NCBI GenBank assembly: GCA_947095535.1
Contig: OX352772.1
Location: 44,349,445 to 44,413,444, forward strand
Source: Poecilobothrus nobilitatus
Taxonomy: Eukaryota; Arthropoda; Insecta; Diptera; Dolichopodidae
Length of the DNA stretch: 64,000 nucleotides
Direction: 5' to 3'
The position numbers and the translations under genes are program-made. The notes beneath the pieces were generated by a model. It did no database searches and was not told the origin of the DNA. It was given only the letters and a program-made list of their open reading frames with translations. This document shows, in pieces, positions 13,501 through 26,344 of the stretch. Every line of letters begins with the position of its first letter. The stretch's first letter is position 1.

Positions 13501-16500
13501 AAATAATCTTTTTTTTTTCATAAAAATGTCTAAATTCGTATAAAATTCACTATTTTTTAAGTGAAATGTTAAAATTGAATACTTTTGTATGCGAAGTTTT
13601 CAAAATTAATTATTTCCCATATGGAAATGTGAAAATTTAATTTTTTTGAATGAGATAGGTTGGATAGGTATATAATTATATGTGTGGGTATACTGTAAGT
13701 ATTAATAGTTGGATTCAAAATCAGAGCAGGATTTCGATTTTTGGAATTGAAAATTTCGGGATTTCGATTTTTGGAATTGTGTAATTTCGGGATTTGATTT
13801 TTCGAGATTTTGTTTTCGGCATTTTGAATTGAGGATTTTGATTTTCGGAATTATGTACGCAACCCTATAAATTTTAAATTTTTTTTATTCTTTTTTTCTG
13901 TTATGTGCAGTATTTAATTTTTGCTATGAAAAATAAAGAAAATTGTTGCAAACGTTTACGGATTTTATATATAGATTATTCATTTTCATAACCAATACGC
14001 AAAAAGTAATCAAGTGCATCTTTTAGTTTTAATATTTTTTTTTTTTCAAGAATAATTGAATTATAATAAATGTGGGCGGTATGCTGCATTGATCAAAATA
14101 AAGGATTTAAAATTAAAGTATGGAAAATAATATTATTTGTATAGTTAAATATACTTGTACTTTTGTTAGAATTGTATTTAGAGGGTTTTTTAAACACTGA
14201 ATTACCTACTAAAACTATATAATCTAATAAGTAGAAGTATTTTCTCAATCATATTCCATGTGTTGTACAAAGTTGAATTGTAAGAAGTAAAAAATTTAAT
14301 TTTCAAAAAAATTTTTTTATTTTTGGATCTTGATTTTTCGCCCGCCTAAAAAGGTCCAGTAAATGAATTTCAGCTAATTCATATTATATTTTTTAAAGAT
14401 AAAAGAGTTAGGCCATAAAATCACGGTTTTAATTCTTTAGTTTACTTTATGGCAATTTAAACAGCCACAAAAAACTCAAAAGTTTCTGTTATAAAATCTT
14501 TCTTGTTATAAAGAAATATCTCTATATAGTGAATGTATACAATTAATTTCATTAATTAGGTATATAGGAAATTTTTTATTCAGAGACAATTTTCACTAAA
14601 CAATTCTACATTGTTTTTATTTTTCAGTTAAAGATGTAAACATAAAAGCCGGAAATATCTTTTTTACAAACTTTATTAAAATATAGTCAAGTAAATTTCT
14701 TAAATTAAAAATATTTGTCAATTATTATGTATTGTCTCTTATATATAAATAAAATAATTTAAAAGTCAGTTTTGTTTTTTAATTCTAAACTTAATATCTA
14801 TATATATAATTTAAATTAATACAACACAGAAAAAAATAAAAAAACATTAAATAATTTAACATAATAGGTTACATAAGAAAACAGAAATTATAAATTAATA
14901 GTCAAATTATGTTTAACTTAACAAATACAAAAATAATTAAAAAAAAAAAAAAAAATATAACCCAGCAATTTTGTCAATAATTATAATTAAAATATGATTT
15001 ATAATAATGTATTGTTATCCATGGACATGCAATTATTTGTGCTAAATTCCATCTTTCATTTGGATCAATTGCCAGCATTCCGTTACACATATAATGTAAT
15101 GGTATTAAACGATTTTGAAATTTTTCATATGATATAGCATTACTACTACCAGTACAACCGCATTCTAATCTTTCTCCATTATTTGTCATCATTTTTATTA
15201 AATCATTAAGATCTTTTGCTTTTATAAATGGATTAAATGTACAACATAATTCATATAAAATACAACCTAATGACCATATATCTGATTTAAAATCACATTC
15301 TTTACCATTTAAACATTCTGGTGCCATATATAATGGTGTACCCAAACAATATTTTTTACAATTATCATAATTATTATTATTATTATTATTGCAGTCAATA
15401 TTATTATTATTGTGTATTGAATTTTGTGGTGCAATAAATGATAAACCAAAATCAGCAATTTTTGGTCTACCATAACGATCTAATAAAATATTTTCTGGTT
15501 TTAAATCACGATGTACAATACCACGTACATGTAAATATTCGATACCAATTAAAATATCACAAAATATATTACGTATTTCATTATCTGTAAATGGTTTATT
15601 TTGTAATTGTAATTCAATTGCTTTTTGTAATGTTCCACCAGATATATATTCCATAACAATATGTGCAAAATTATTTTGTATATAAAAATCTAAAAATTTT
15701 ATTATTCTTGGATGTTGTAATTGTGATAAAATATATGTTTCACTATTTATTAAATTTAATAATATTTTTTGATTATTATCATAATTAATTTGTTTAACAC
15801 AAACTTTTCTTTTATAATTTTTATGATGACATAATATAACACGAGAATATGTACCAGTTCCAATAATTGAAATTGGATTTAAATTTTTATTATACACGTC
15901 CATATTTTTTTTTTCCTCTTTTAAAATTTGTCGTCCTCTTGTGATTTTTTTTTATTATTACTTTTTCTTGTTTAATTAATTAATTAATTTCTTGGTTTCT
16001 TTTTTTTGATCCTTTTTTTTTTTTATTGTCAATAATTTAATTTTATTATATGTGCAACTGGTCATTTAAAATAAAATAAAAAAAATTTTAATTATAGTTC
16101 TAGCCTAAATTACGTCTTTAAATTAATTTTCTGCTGATAATTGATCCGTTATATTTTGTATCACATTTCAGATGAGTACATATCTATCTATGTAGGGTTG
16201 TAAGAATCGATTTTTAATTTAATAAATCGATATTTTTTTTTTATATAGGAAATAATATTGGACGAATAATTAAATAAATAAGTTGTATATTTATTATGGT
16301 TTCATATCTATAGTAAATTTTTAAATTTGTTTTTAAAAAAAATTTCTTTTTTGCTTTAATATTATTTAAGTTATCACATACTCGTATACTACCTTTTGAT
16401 GAGGTATATATTGTGTTATTAATCTGAATATGATTTACAATAAATAATATACAGGGTGTTTGAAACTCAAAGGTCACGAAAAACGGATGTGATAGAGATG

Positions 16501-19500
16501 TTCATAACAAGCTAAAAATTGTTCTGGATGGGGGGGAGTTTATTTCTAACGGTTTCCGATATAACGGCCTTGAAAGTAATTTTGTTAATTTTTTAAAGAA
16601 GTAATAACATTTTTGCCCCTGTATAACATAGAAGATTCCTTTAAGCGTCGGCAGCTAGCTGGTACGTGTACTAACTTAAATTGAAGCTGAGAAATTGGTA
16701 ATTTTGAAAATGAAATAAAATTGATGCGATTTTTTATGCAAAAATTACAGTAATTTTATAAAAACAGTGAAAAATATCAATATTTTTCGTATTTAAAACC
16801 TTGTAACTCTTCAACCAAGAAAGATAAATAAAGGTTGGAATATTAGTGTGAAATCCCTTAACTTCAGCTAGCTTAAACAACACTTAAACGAATATTCTAT
16901 GTTATCTCGGAAACCGTTAGAAATAGATCCCCTCCAGAACAATTTTTTGCTTGCTATGATGAACTTCTCTATCACCTTCGTTCTTCGTGACCTTTGAGTC
17001 CGGACACCCTGTATGGAATACGTATTAATTGATATTAATTTATAAGAATATTAATATTAATGATATAATATTTTATGATGAATTAATTATTAACATAACA
17101 TGAAAATATATACTTATATATACGAAACGATAAAATACAATATTCTAATCAGATGATTTTATATAAATTCCATGCAATTAATTTAAAATAAATTAAAACA
17201 ATATGATGCTTCAAATGGATAGAGTTCAGAATCTTCTTTTGAAGAAAAAATTCTCATAGAAATCTAAATAAAATAAAAAAAAAAAATGTTTTTAAAAAAA
17301 GAAAATGAAGTTTCTTTTTTTTTTTTTATAATTTAATCAACAAAAGGTTAAAAAAAAATTGCATCGAATAAATAAAATAAAATTATACAGTGATACCTTT
17401 CTGTTTGGAATACCTTTGACAAAAATAAAAAAGTATATTGTTATAATAATTAAGATGAAAGTTTTCATTTTTTTTTTTTCAAAATAAACCGGTTAAACTA
17501 AATTTTATAATGTAATAAAAAATTATTAATTTATGTATAAAAAATTAATTTATATACAAGAGATTAATTTTTTTAAAAAAATTTTTTGGGCACACCTCAT
17601 AAAAAAGCGCTCTACTAGCTTGGTACATTTATATGCCAAGTACCTACTAATAATTAAAAAAAAATTTTATTTATTTAATAAAAAATAAAATTTTCGTGAA
17701 TGTTTTTTTAATTCAAGAAAATAAACATATTTTAAATATTGCATATATATAACTAAGATAAGTCTAAAATGTAATCTCGGAATAATTAAGACTATAAAGA
17801 AGAAAAGTATTTCTATATGGATATAAAATTTATCAAATATAATGGTTTAATATTTTCAAAATGTATCTTTTAATAATGACAAAATTTTAAAGGAGTGTCT
17901 TAAAATGAATTTGGTCTTTATTATCTTGGTACTCTTATCGAATAAGAGATGAATACGATTATAAAGACAAAAACAAAATGCATTAAAGTCTAATTTATTA
18001 GAGGTGCAGTGATGTATGTTATTATATAAGGAGTTCCAATTAATCAGATTTTACTGTATACAAATTATGTGTAATTTAACAATAATGTATAAACCATTAT
18101 TTTATTATTATGTGAAATTATTAATTTTAAAAATTTAATTTTTTTTAAATTGATTTTTTATTATTATGGTTTGTTATTAGTTAAAATTGATTGTGTAAGG
18201 TGTTAAAATATTAAGAACCTTTTCCCCAAAAAAAAAAAAAAAACAAATCATCTATTTAACACATTGTAGTTCAACTTAGAAATTATAGATCAATCCACTT
18301 TTTTTTTTTTATTGAACATAGTTTAATTCAGAGTAAATTTTATTATAGCATACAATTTTTGAGACCTTGAGACCACCTTAGCTGAATGCTGTGTGATTTT
18401 TTAAATTTTAGTTTAACATAAAATAAAGCTTTAAAAAATTTTGGCCCGGTAAAATGCAAATATTGCAAGTGAAATTTTCAAATATTTGTTTTAATTATTT
18501 TTTATTTTTTTTAAATGTATTTCTCTGCCACATAAATGTGGACAGGAAATTACACAGCCTTTCCTGTTCAGGCGTGGCTGTACATATCGTAAGGGGGAAT
18601 AAATCTTACGATGTGTGTGGGACTCGAACCCACACTCCTTCGGTGTTTACAGCGTATTTTATAAGCTCTTACCCACTAGGCCACCGAGGCCCCTTTTAAT
18701 TATTTAATTCTTTTGATATTTTAAATAATACAATTTATACCAATATATGAAATCTTTGAATACCGTTTATAATAAATAATAATTAAGTTAATTTTTTTTT
18801 TTTTTCGAATATCCCAGTCAAAATTTTCGTATACAGAGATACCGGTAAAACATATAGATCTACAATATATTAATAGTGATTGATTCCTTTTCCTTAGTGA
18901 TTTTTTTTTTATTAATATTAAGTCTGAATTAATATAATTAACAGGTTAGTAATATCTTATCTATAATATTCTAATCATTTTTAAAATTATTATGTATATA
19001 TTATCTATATGTGAGTTTTAATGGTACTTACCTTATATATTAATTGTGTTTTTAATTAAATTTAATTAATAAATTCATTTACATTAAATTAAGTTGTAAT
19101 AATTTAATAAATATATAAAGCTTTTAATATAGGTGCAAATAATAATATCATACTTTTTAAAAAAAAAATTTTTTTCTTTTTCTTTTTTCACTACAAAAAC
19201 TTTTCACTACATATTTTGCACTGTATAAATACTATAATAACTATAATAAGTATAAATAAATATAAATAATTGTAAATATTTATGTGCAATTTATGAAAAA
19301 TACATATAATATAAAGTATAATAAAAAAACAATATATGTGTATATAGATATATAAAAAAATTTCTATTAAAATACAATTATAGATACATATATACATATA
19401 TATGTTAAGTAATATAACTTACAGTATCTTCATTACGAAAAAATTTTGTTGCAAATTCTTTAGATGGATCTTTGGCTTTTGTTGCAATCGAATATGGATA

Positions 19501-20161
19501 ATAAGCTAAACGTAATCCACCTTTTTTATTTAATAAATAATTTGAAAACCAATTATCATATTCTTCACCGCATAATGTTACATATGCTTCAACTTGATGA
19601 AATTTAACTTTAATATCACCTTTATTATTATCATTAAATTTTTCATATGATATATGTAATGGTTCCATATTTGGTGCTGTTACATATAATTCACCATCAA
19701 TTATTTCTGGTTTAATTTTTACCATTTTTGGATATACACGTGCTGTTACTAATTTATCATTTATATCAATTAACATAAATTGACGATCCTTAAATTTACC
19801 ATTACGTATACCAATATCATCACAATCAGCTGTATTTAATGTTAATGGATAACATGATTTTATTGGATAATAATATAATTCATCTAAAACACCAATACGT
19901 TTCCATTCATTTGGTGTTATAAATTGTTTACGATGATGATAATATAAGCCAGCAATTGCTGTTGCACCAATTCCAAGGCCAGCAGCTAATAACATTTTTG
20001 ATTTTAATATTTCTAAAAGAAAAACAAAAATAAACAACAACAAAAAATAACAAATTTACAAAAAAAAAAAAAAAAAGTATAGGTACCTAATTAATAAAAT
20101 TTATTTTGTAAAGATTAACAATATATTAATAAATAAAATAAAATTTTATTTTACCAGCCAT
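7576..20161 (-). CDS. mARC-A: mitochondrial amidoxime-reducing component (MOSC domain)
   Basis: Molybdenum-cofactor enzyme of the outer mitochondrial membrane that reduces N-hydroxylated substrates, with cytochrome b5 and its reductase as electron donors. Exons 20155-20161, 19423-20012, 7762-8048 and 7576-7684 join in frame to 330 residues (human mARC1 is 337). A membrane segment at about 9-27 (MLLAAGLGIGATAIAGLYY) is followed by the MOSC_N barrel with YYPIKSC and then the MOSC core. The motif CYRC at 268-271 contains the cysteine that ligates molybdenum in this family, followed by DPETGERSP. The first coding exon is only ATG GCT G. Intron 2 is 11.4 kb and holds a kinase gene, a DINE-like element, a MITE and a SINE. 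In-frame readthrough of exon 2 is short, so the splice at 19422 is well supported. A paralogue lies at 47969-56616. Confidence 0.93.
9010..10587 (+). mobile_element. DINE-1/Helentron-like non-autonomous element, copy 1
   Basis: The most complete copy of a family found four times here. The 5' end is AAAACGAGGAAGAATACAG, followed by a GTTGAC/GTCAAC hairpin and ATACCCGTACGA. The 3' end carries a GACG/GGAC tract (10440-10456) and a terminal hairpin with arms TTATACCCG and CGGGTATAA (10557-10586). The 3' end also contains TCGTACGGGTAT, the inverse complement of the 5' box. It has no coding capacity. The layout matches what I know of Drosophila DINE-1 and related Helentron-derived elements, but the assignment is by resemblance only. 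It lies inside intron 2 of mARC-A. Confidence 0.75.
10588..14973. other. Intronic sequence of mARC-A between DINE-like copy 1 and the kinase
   Basis: Inside the 11.4 kb intron. Apart from a degenerate minisatellite at about 13725-13855 and a short TATG run near 12425, I see only AT-rich sequence with long T and A runs. ORFs here encode low-complexity F/L/K/N/Y peptides and look non-coding. Confidence 0.5.
13725..13855. repeat. Degenerate GATTT(C/T)GATTTTTGG minisatellite
   Basis: Six or so imperfect units of about 18-30 bases built around GGGATTTCGATTTTTGGAATT. A similar array occurs at 32940-33085. It is preceded by GTTGGATTCAAAATCAG, which in reverse complement recurs twice near 28255-28365. 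Confidence 0.6.
14974..15903 (-). CDS. Intronless NEK-like Ser/Thr protein kinase nested in mARC-A intron 2
   Basis: Single 309-codon exon consisting of one kinase domain. Visible catalytic elements: glycine loop GTGTYSRV (15-22), ATP lysine K37 (VCVKQI), alphaC glutamate E55, HRDLKPEN with catalytic D133, DFG at 151-153, and APE at 194-196 in GTPLYMAPE, followed by SDIWSLGCILYE. The GTP.Y..PE and SDIWSLGC segments resemble the NEK family, but there is no NEK C-terminal regulatory tail. The activation segment has an asparagine-rich insert (about residues 165-178, AAT/AAC runs). All catalytic residues are intact, so it is probably active. It lies on the same strand as its host gene, about 3.5 kb from the host's upstream exon, and lacks introns while its neighbours have several. 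That suggests a retrocopy or an ancient nested gene. Start chosen at MDVYNKNLNP, directly before the kinase domain. Confidence 0.9.
   Translation of the reverse strand: MDVYNKNLNPISIIGTGTYSRVILCHHKNYKRKVCVKQINYDNNQKILLNLINSETYILSQLQHPRIIKFLDFYIQNNFAHIVMEYISGGTLQKAIELQLQNKPFTDNEIRNIFCDILIGIEYLHVRGIVHRDLKPENILLDRYGRPKIADFGLSFIAPQNSIHNNNNIDCNNNNNNNYDNCKKYCLGTPLYMAPECLNGKECDFKSDIWSLGCILYELCCTFNPFIKAKDLNDLIKMMTNNGERLECGCTGSSNAISYEKFQNRLIPLHYMCNGMLAIDPNERWNLAQIIACPWITIHYYKSYFNYNY
16452..17011. mobile_element. MITE with about 115-bp terminal inverted repeats, TA target duplication
   Basis: A 560-bp element with no coding capacity. It starts CAGGGTGTTTGAAACTCAAA and ends with the inverse complement, and is flanked by TA on both sides (16450-16451 and 17012-17013). 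The arms match for roughly 115 bases with a few changes; both contain CAAAGGTCACGAA and TTTCTAACGGTTTCCGA. TA duplication plus CAGGGTGT ends suggest a non-autonomous Tc1/mariner-type element. Confidence 0.85.
18489..18705 (-). mobile_element. tRNA-derived SINE, type A, with 12-bp target-site duplication
   Basis: The element proper is 18501-18693 in reverse orientation, flanked by perfect TTTTAATTATTT duplications (18489-18500 and 18694-18705). The 5' head starts GGGGCCTCGGTGGCCTAGTG (A-box-like), and a B-box-like GGTTCGAGTCCCA follows. The body contains CAGCCACGCCTGAACAGGAA and the tail is A-rich. The head is not a foldable functional tRNA because its acceptor arms do not pair. The same type recurs at 49051-49254. 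Confidence 0.9.
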
Positions 20162-22689
20162 TTTATATTTATTATATCTGCAATGAGTTTTTTCCAATTT
20201 TGTTTTTATCTTCTGAATACCATTGACATCTCAATATCACATATTATAATACAATCAAATCAATATTATTATTCTTGAATTAAATATAAAATTTCGGTAT
20301 AAAATTTCAATTTTCTTTCTTTTTTTTTTGTTTTTAATTAGGTACTGATTAATAATATGCCCAAGCCTCAATATATTTTTAATTTGAATTTTTGTTGTCT
20401 AGTGCGAACTGTGATAGATAACTGAATTAACTTTTTGCTTTATTTCTTGTTATGTTCTATTTGAAAGTAAAACAATCAAAAAAATAATACATTTGAAAAT
20501 ATTTTGGAAAAAAAGAAAAAAACTCATAGGATAGTTTACAACTTTATAAATTCTAAAATGATTTTATTTTTTATGGCGGAAATTTTAGTTACATACATAC
20601 AATATGCCGAATAAATTAAGAAAATTTTAATTTGAATAATAATGTATGTATGTATGTATGTATGAAGAATTATTTGTTCCTAATGCAATATAGATCGTCG
20701 TAGTTGTATGATTGTTACTTTTTCTTTTTCGCCACTATCGTTGTCTGTCGAATAAAGTTTTTTTTTTTTAACATATATGTAATTTTTTTTCCTAAAATAA
20801 ACAAAATAGGTATAAAATTTAAAATAAATTTATTAAAAAATTTTCTAAAATTAGTTTTTTTTTTGTTTATATTTTCTTAAATTTAAGATTTTTGAAATTT
20901 AAAACGCAACTATCGAAAAATGTCATAACAATTTAATAAGTCACAATTTATTCGACAAGCTATAAAAATCAAATTTTTTTTTAAGCTGTAGGGTAAAATG
21001 TTTATGGTTAGCTATTATATTTTTATGTATGTACGTTTTTTTCCCCTTACAACTTCCACAGGGAGCATAGGACATCCATTAAGCCTTTCCATCTATTTCT
21101 ATTGTATTATGTTAGATATTAGGTATATAAAGTACATACATATGTACCTTCCTACATATTTTATTTTACTTTGACAGGTTTAAATGAGAATTATGAATTA
21201 AACTTTAGGCAATTATTTTCGTCATATGCGCGGTAATATAAAAATTGCTTAAAAATAATGACTGAACTCATAAAAGTTCTAAAAAGTTAATCTTTAATTT
21301 TTAAAAGGCTAATTTTTTAGTAAAACATCAGCTATAATATCATGAATTAGGAATATAATGAATGAAATGATTTAACCTACTGTTCAACTGCCTTAATTAA
21401 ATACATAATTTTATCTTTAGTTTTGGCTACTATATAAAAACATTGTCAACTAGTGATGAAATAATTTGCGTTTTGTTCTAGAGAAGATTTTATTTGCTCT
21501 TCTTTAATTTTAAGGTTCAATAAACGCTAATCCAGAGGTCAAAAGGAGTAGGCAGGAACAGAGTCTCTAAATTAATAATATTTTTACAAAAATTATAAAA
21601 ACCATTAAAATATTAATTTCTTGAAAATTATTTTATTCCTAAAATATTCAAAACAAATTTGACATGCAGATAAAAATAAAATTTTCGGTGAGATTTGTAC
21701 GTGTTCTGAATAAATTATTTGAAACTACGTATACAATAAAACAACTTTATTTACCTACTTCTTACAGGTGATAACTAAAATCATTAATCAACTAAAATAT
21801 ACTGAAACTACACACTTTAATTATAATACTTATACTGTGTACATATATGTATGCATAAAATCGTGAATGTAGTTAACATCTTTTCAATATGTTTAATAAG
21901 TAAATTAAGTAGAATTATTTTTTTTTTATGGCCTTATCATTTCATTTTATTTTCTCTCACACAAATGTTTGTAAACTATGTATATGTATTGTATATTATA
22001 CCATATATTGCTAATATAAAAAAGAAAAAAAATTAAGGTCAAGAAGAACGTAAAAAGCTTTTTTTTTTATCAGTCTTTTTTAATATTTAAATTATTTTAT
22101 ATATACATACATATATAAAAGGTGAATATAATGTTCCATGTTTGTAAACACTATATGATTGTTATGATTGAACACTAAATGATTGTTATACGTAATTATA
22201 TGTATCGTAATATATCTGTCTTCAGTAGTTATATATATGTAACGGTGTAATTTAACGCTATATAGTACTGCCATTTTCCTATAAAATATTTATTTGTGAA
22301 ATGGTTAAATCTACTGGGATCTGGTCTACTAGAGACCAATCTTCAATTTTTAAGATTTTAAGAAATCTTAAAGAAATTTTGGAATTTTGGATTTGGAATT
22401 AAATTAGGAATCTAAATTCATGGGTTTTCTTTCTCGTTGTAAATATTATTTTTCTCCTTGAGATCTGGTTGATATCTATAAAGTATTCGATAATTTTATG
22501 ATCGTGATTAATGAAACAATCAGTTCGTGATGCGCATATAGAAAAGCCTCTGTTTAGACGCTTATCATTTTATAAGTAGAGATTTATTAGGTAGTAGCCT
22601 TATTATTTCAAAACATTCGTTTTGTCTTTATAATAGAACTATCGCTGATCAAAGATTGAGGAACGATGAACAAAGATAAAGATAAGCTG
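20162..22689. other. Upstream region of mARC-A and intergenic DNA
   Basis: Presumably contains the mARC-A promoter and 5' UTR near 20162-20450, but I cannot identify a start site. A TATG microsatellite lies at about 20642-20664. The rest is AT-rich and no ORF looks genuine. Confidence 0.45.
20642..20664. repeat. (TATG)n microsatellite
   Basis: Perfect run of five to six TATG units. Confidence 0.9.
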
Positions 22690-23640
22690 ACGGAAAAAAT
22701 TTTTGAAACTCTAAAGTTCATGTCCCAAAATTCATCTACTTTGGCCATTACTATTCTGTTTGTTCGTTAATGATTTATGTGAATGTTTAGGGCTATCATC
22801 TTACTCTCTTTATGCTGACGACGCTCAAATTCATCTTAGTAATCCTTTTCATATGCTAAATGATTGCATTGCTAAATTGAATAACGATGTGGACGATATA
22901 TCTTATTCGAGTTATCTTAATAACCTTAAACTCAAGCCTGGTAAATATCAGACTATTGTTATTTACAATCGCAAATTATCTACTAACTCTCTAGCTCTAA
23001 CTAAGCTTAAATTGAATAATAAAATTATTCCCTTCTTAGATAAGGTAAAGAATCTTGGTGTTATGTTTAGTAATAATTTTTGCTGATCTGATCACATTGT
23101 ATATCCATCTCCAATCAAATTTATCCTATCATTAGGAAACTTTGAAAATTTTCCCAGTTCATTGATGTAGCTATTAAACGTAAACTAATAAAAACACTCG
23201 TCTTACCTCATTTTCTTTATTGTGATGTTATCTATTGTAATTTAAATGTTGGAGAGAGTGCTAAGATTAATACTTTATTTAATTCTTGTACTAGATTTGT
23301 GGCTAACCGTCGTTGGTTTGATAGTGTTCGAGATGTAAATCACTGCATACTTTTTTGTAATTTTAATGAATAGTTGAATTTTAGATATGCTTGTTTTCCT
23401 CATAAATTAATTGTATCTGGAAATCTGCAAAGCCTAGTCTGTAAAATCTCTTGAGGAAGATCAAATAGAAATAGGTTGTTGATAGTCCCACGAAACTGGT
23501 AAACTTCGACATTTATCGTACTTTGTTAGTGTTGTTAATATTTGGAATTCGTTACCTATGTCTATTAAATTAATTAAAAGTAATGCCGCATTCAACAAGC
23601 TTTGTTTTAATTACATTAGGCATTAAATGTTTGAGCGATT
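22690..23640 (+). pseudogene. LINE reverse-transcriptase remnant 1
   Basis: With frame changes it reads PLLFCLFVNDLCECLG, then SSYSLYADDAQIHL (the catalytic Y-A-D-D box of LINE reverse transcriptases), then a KVKNLGVMF segment. Further on come KTLVLPHFLYCDVIY and NSCTRFV, typical of the RT thumb region. Several stops and frameshifts make it dead. The 5' RT blocks are missing. The order of motifs fits a CR1/Jockey-type non-LTR element. Confidence 0.85.
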
Positions 23641-23859
23641 TACTATTTGTTTATCTTCTGCTTTATTTTAGTTGGATCACTATTTAGTTAAATAATACTT
23701 TTAGTTATATAAAATATTTTTGTCATTTCTTCATTTTTGAAGTTTACTCTTAATTTGTTTTGTTATTAATGGTTTAATTTATTATTTTGGTAATTTGTAA
23801 TTTTGCAATTTTATAATTATTTACTTTCCTCTTACTATGTATACATATTATAGAGATTT

Positions 23860-24245
23860 ATCATCTCATTACAATTGACATCTACACTACCCAAGTTTTT
23901 AACATTTTTACCAGTTGGATCTTGCCCCGTAATAAACCTCTACAATTTATCTGATTTCAGGTCTAGAGTGAGAGAGAGTATACAATGCACTTGTAATATA
24001 CTGCAAGTTGTAATACACTTGGCCAGTTTAAAGAATTTGTTCTTAATGCTAAATTGGGGGTTTGCATTGGTATGTCGACAAATAGAGACGTAAATCAAGT
24101 TGATAGCGTTCTGTCAGTAGATCAATCATCCTTTATCACCCTAGATCTAGTAACTTTTGTTGCTAAAGATTTGATCGCCGCGTTACTATCAAAATATAAT
24201 GTAGTTCGCTTTTCTAAAAGCCTTTTATTCCAGAAAAAGAAATGA
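23860..24245 (+). pseudogene. Possible retrotransposon ORF1 remnant
   Basis: Two overlapping frames look more protein-like than the background: SDFRSRVRESIQCTCNI and, after a frame change near 24030, a stretch with DLVTFVAKDLIAALLSKYN. The latter resembles the C-terminal part of LINE ORF1 proteins (a VTF-x-x-K-D-x-x-x-x-x-L-x-x-Y pattern). It sits just downstream of an RT remnant on the same strand. Assignment is tentative. Confidence 0.35.
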
Positions 24246-24959
24246 TTGAATATTATTGTACAAGTTGACCGAAAGAGAATTATAGTGAGAAAATTAATTA
24301 TAAAGGAATAGAGTTTTTATTTCAATGTCATACATTTGTTTTCTTTTTAATATTATTTTATTTGTAAAAATATAAAATATATTAAAATGCTATTGCCAAA
24401 AAGACTTAGGTACATATATACATATATATATATATGACATTGATGAAAAAATAATTAAAATTGATGATGCAAATTATTTTATTGTGATAAATGGTGTGAA
24501 TATTTTGTTCTGCCAACAAAGTTGAATAAAAATTAAGAAAAACTTGATAGGTAAATATTATAATATTAAAAAAAGTATTATTCTAAAGATTTCTTTTGAA
24601 AATAAATCCCAGCATATCGTAATTTAGCCCAATATATAATTTTAAAATTATCTCAACGTTTAACCATGATATAGACACATATTAGTTTAGTGGATAATTA
24701 CTATATATAAATGTTTGTTTTGTACTAAAATTATGTTAATATTAAGAGATTAATAAACTATCAATTTCTAGGTGCAATTAATTTTAGCAGATGAAGAATC
24801 ATAAGTAGTTTTTTTTATCAAAAAAGAAAGAATTAAATTATTAATTAATCTAATATTAATAATAAATATATAAATAATAATAATATTAATACAAACCAAT
24901 GCCAATACAAATAATATATGTTGATACAATGACAGTGGGGTTGCCTTCAATTATTATCT

Positions 24960-25840
24960 CATGCAGCAAAGTGTTATATACTACTGCATGTTGTAACTGT
25001 TGATGGCTATAGTCACTAGTTAGCAAAATAGTAATAATAATAGGCGGATCCATTGTGCCCTTATAGTCTCACTCCCATTTCAATATTTTCTCATCCTTGT
25101 CCTATCCTATTCCTACTCCCTAGCCAATATACCGCGTCAGCAGGTGCGGATTTCATCTCATTATATTGCCAATAAACTGCGTTAGTAGGTGTGGATTTCA
25201 TTCCATTATACTGGCTAAAGGGAGAGGTGGATTTAGTCAGTAAGAATCTGAGGCTGCCAAGTGGGAATTCTTGGTGTCTTTGGAAGATTCTCACCTCCCT
25301 TATGTCCTAGTTGCACATATCTTGTTCGAAATAAACCTCTGCAGTTTTTGAGTATGTGATCTGGAGTTTCTTCTTCTTCTTGACAATGTCGTATGTGTGT
25401 CGTTTTAGGCGGCAGTGTCCCAACAGAAATCCTGTTAAAATTCTCAGTTAATTTTTACTGAGTCCTATGATTTTAGAATATCTTTTCCAGTTATAGTTGC
25501 CCAGAAGCTTCTTAGATTAGTCTGAGACTTTCAGCTTCGATTTTTAGTGCTTCCCTTATTTTGTGTTTACCTATGCCACAAAAAGATTCGAGACCTTAGA
25601 AGGAGTTACAGCTCCTTCTTTTGCAAGTCGATTCATTTCCTCATTTCCCTCTATACCTAGTTATCTAGGTACCCATTAGAAAGTTATTTTATGATTTGTT
25701 CCCCAAGCCATTTAGTTTCACTATAAGCACTCCCAAACTAATTAAAATTTAATTGCTTGCGAGTTTAGAGCTTTGTGGATGCTTGACTGTCTGATAGAAT
25801 AGCGTTTTTTCTATTTCTATATCCTCTATCGAGATACTCT
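24960..25840 (-). pseudogene. LINE remnant 2 with RNase H and zinc-knuckle-like end
   Basis: On the minus strand, broken frames read SDSQASIKALNS-like sequence, then KITF-x-WVP-x-x-LGIEGNEEMNRLAKEGA, characteristic of the RNase H domain of I/R1/LOA-type LINEs. TGFLLGHCRLKRH and the EEEETPDHILKNC segment follow, the conserved C-terminal block of these elements. Stops and frameshifts are present. At 25126-25220 (tail side) a 45-base unit is duplicated in tandem. Confidence 0.8.
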
Positions 25841-26344
25841 TTTGATCGTATGTATATAATTTTAAAAGATTAAAGCAGTTAAGCTATTTAAAAACAATAA
25901 ACCGAACATTGCATTGTTATTAACTGTTATTAATTATTGTTATTTATTATTTAGTTTTTATAATGTCTTTTACAAAAATTTACCAAAATTTCTGATACTT
26001 GCAGACAAGAAACTAAAAAATAATCTCTAAAGTTCATATATGTTATAACTTATAACATATATACATAACTTTTTACATGAAATTTGATTCAGAACCTAAC
26101 ATGTAATTTTTATATATACAGTTCTCAATTCAAGTTTAATACAACGGATTGAAATATTGTATTTCATAATTCTATGGTTCAATCATTTTTTTTATTGGTT
26201 TAAATTAATATTTTTATAACTTGTAATATTATGTTAGTATCCATCATACTTTTTTTTATACTATGTTGCACTATACAAGACCCATTTTATTTACATATTT
26301 CTTGTTGCAAATCTGTACATATATAACAAAGTATATTTATAGTA

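Noticed and set aside
18602..18693. tRNA gene on the minus strand
   Set aside because: A and B box-like motifs are present, but the acceptor arms do not pair, a body and A tail follow, and target duplications show it is a SINE.
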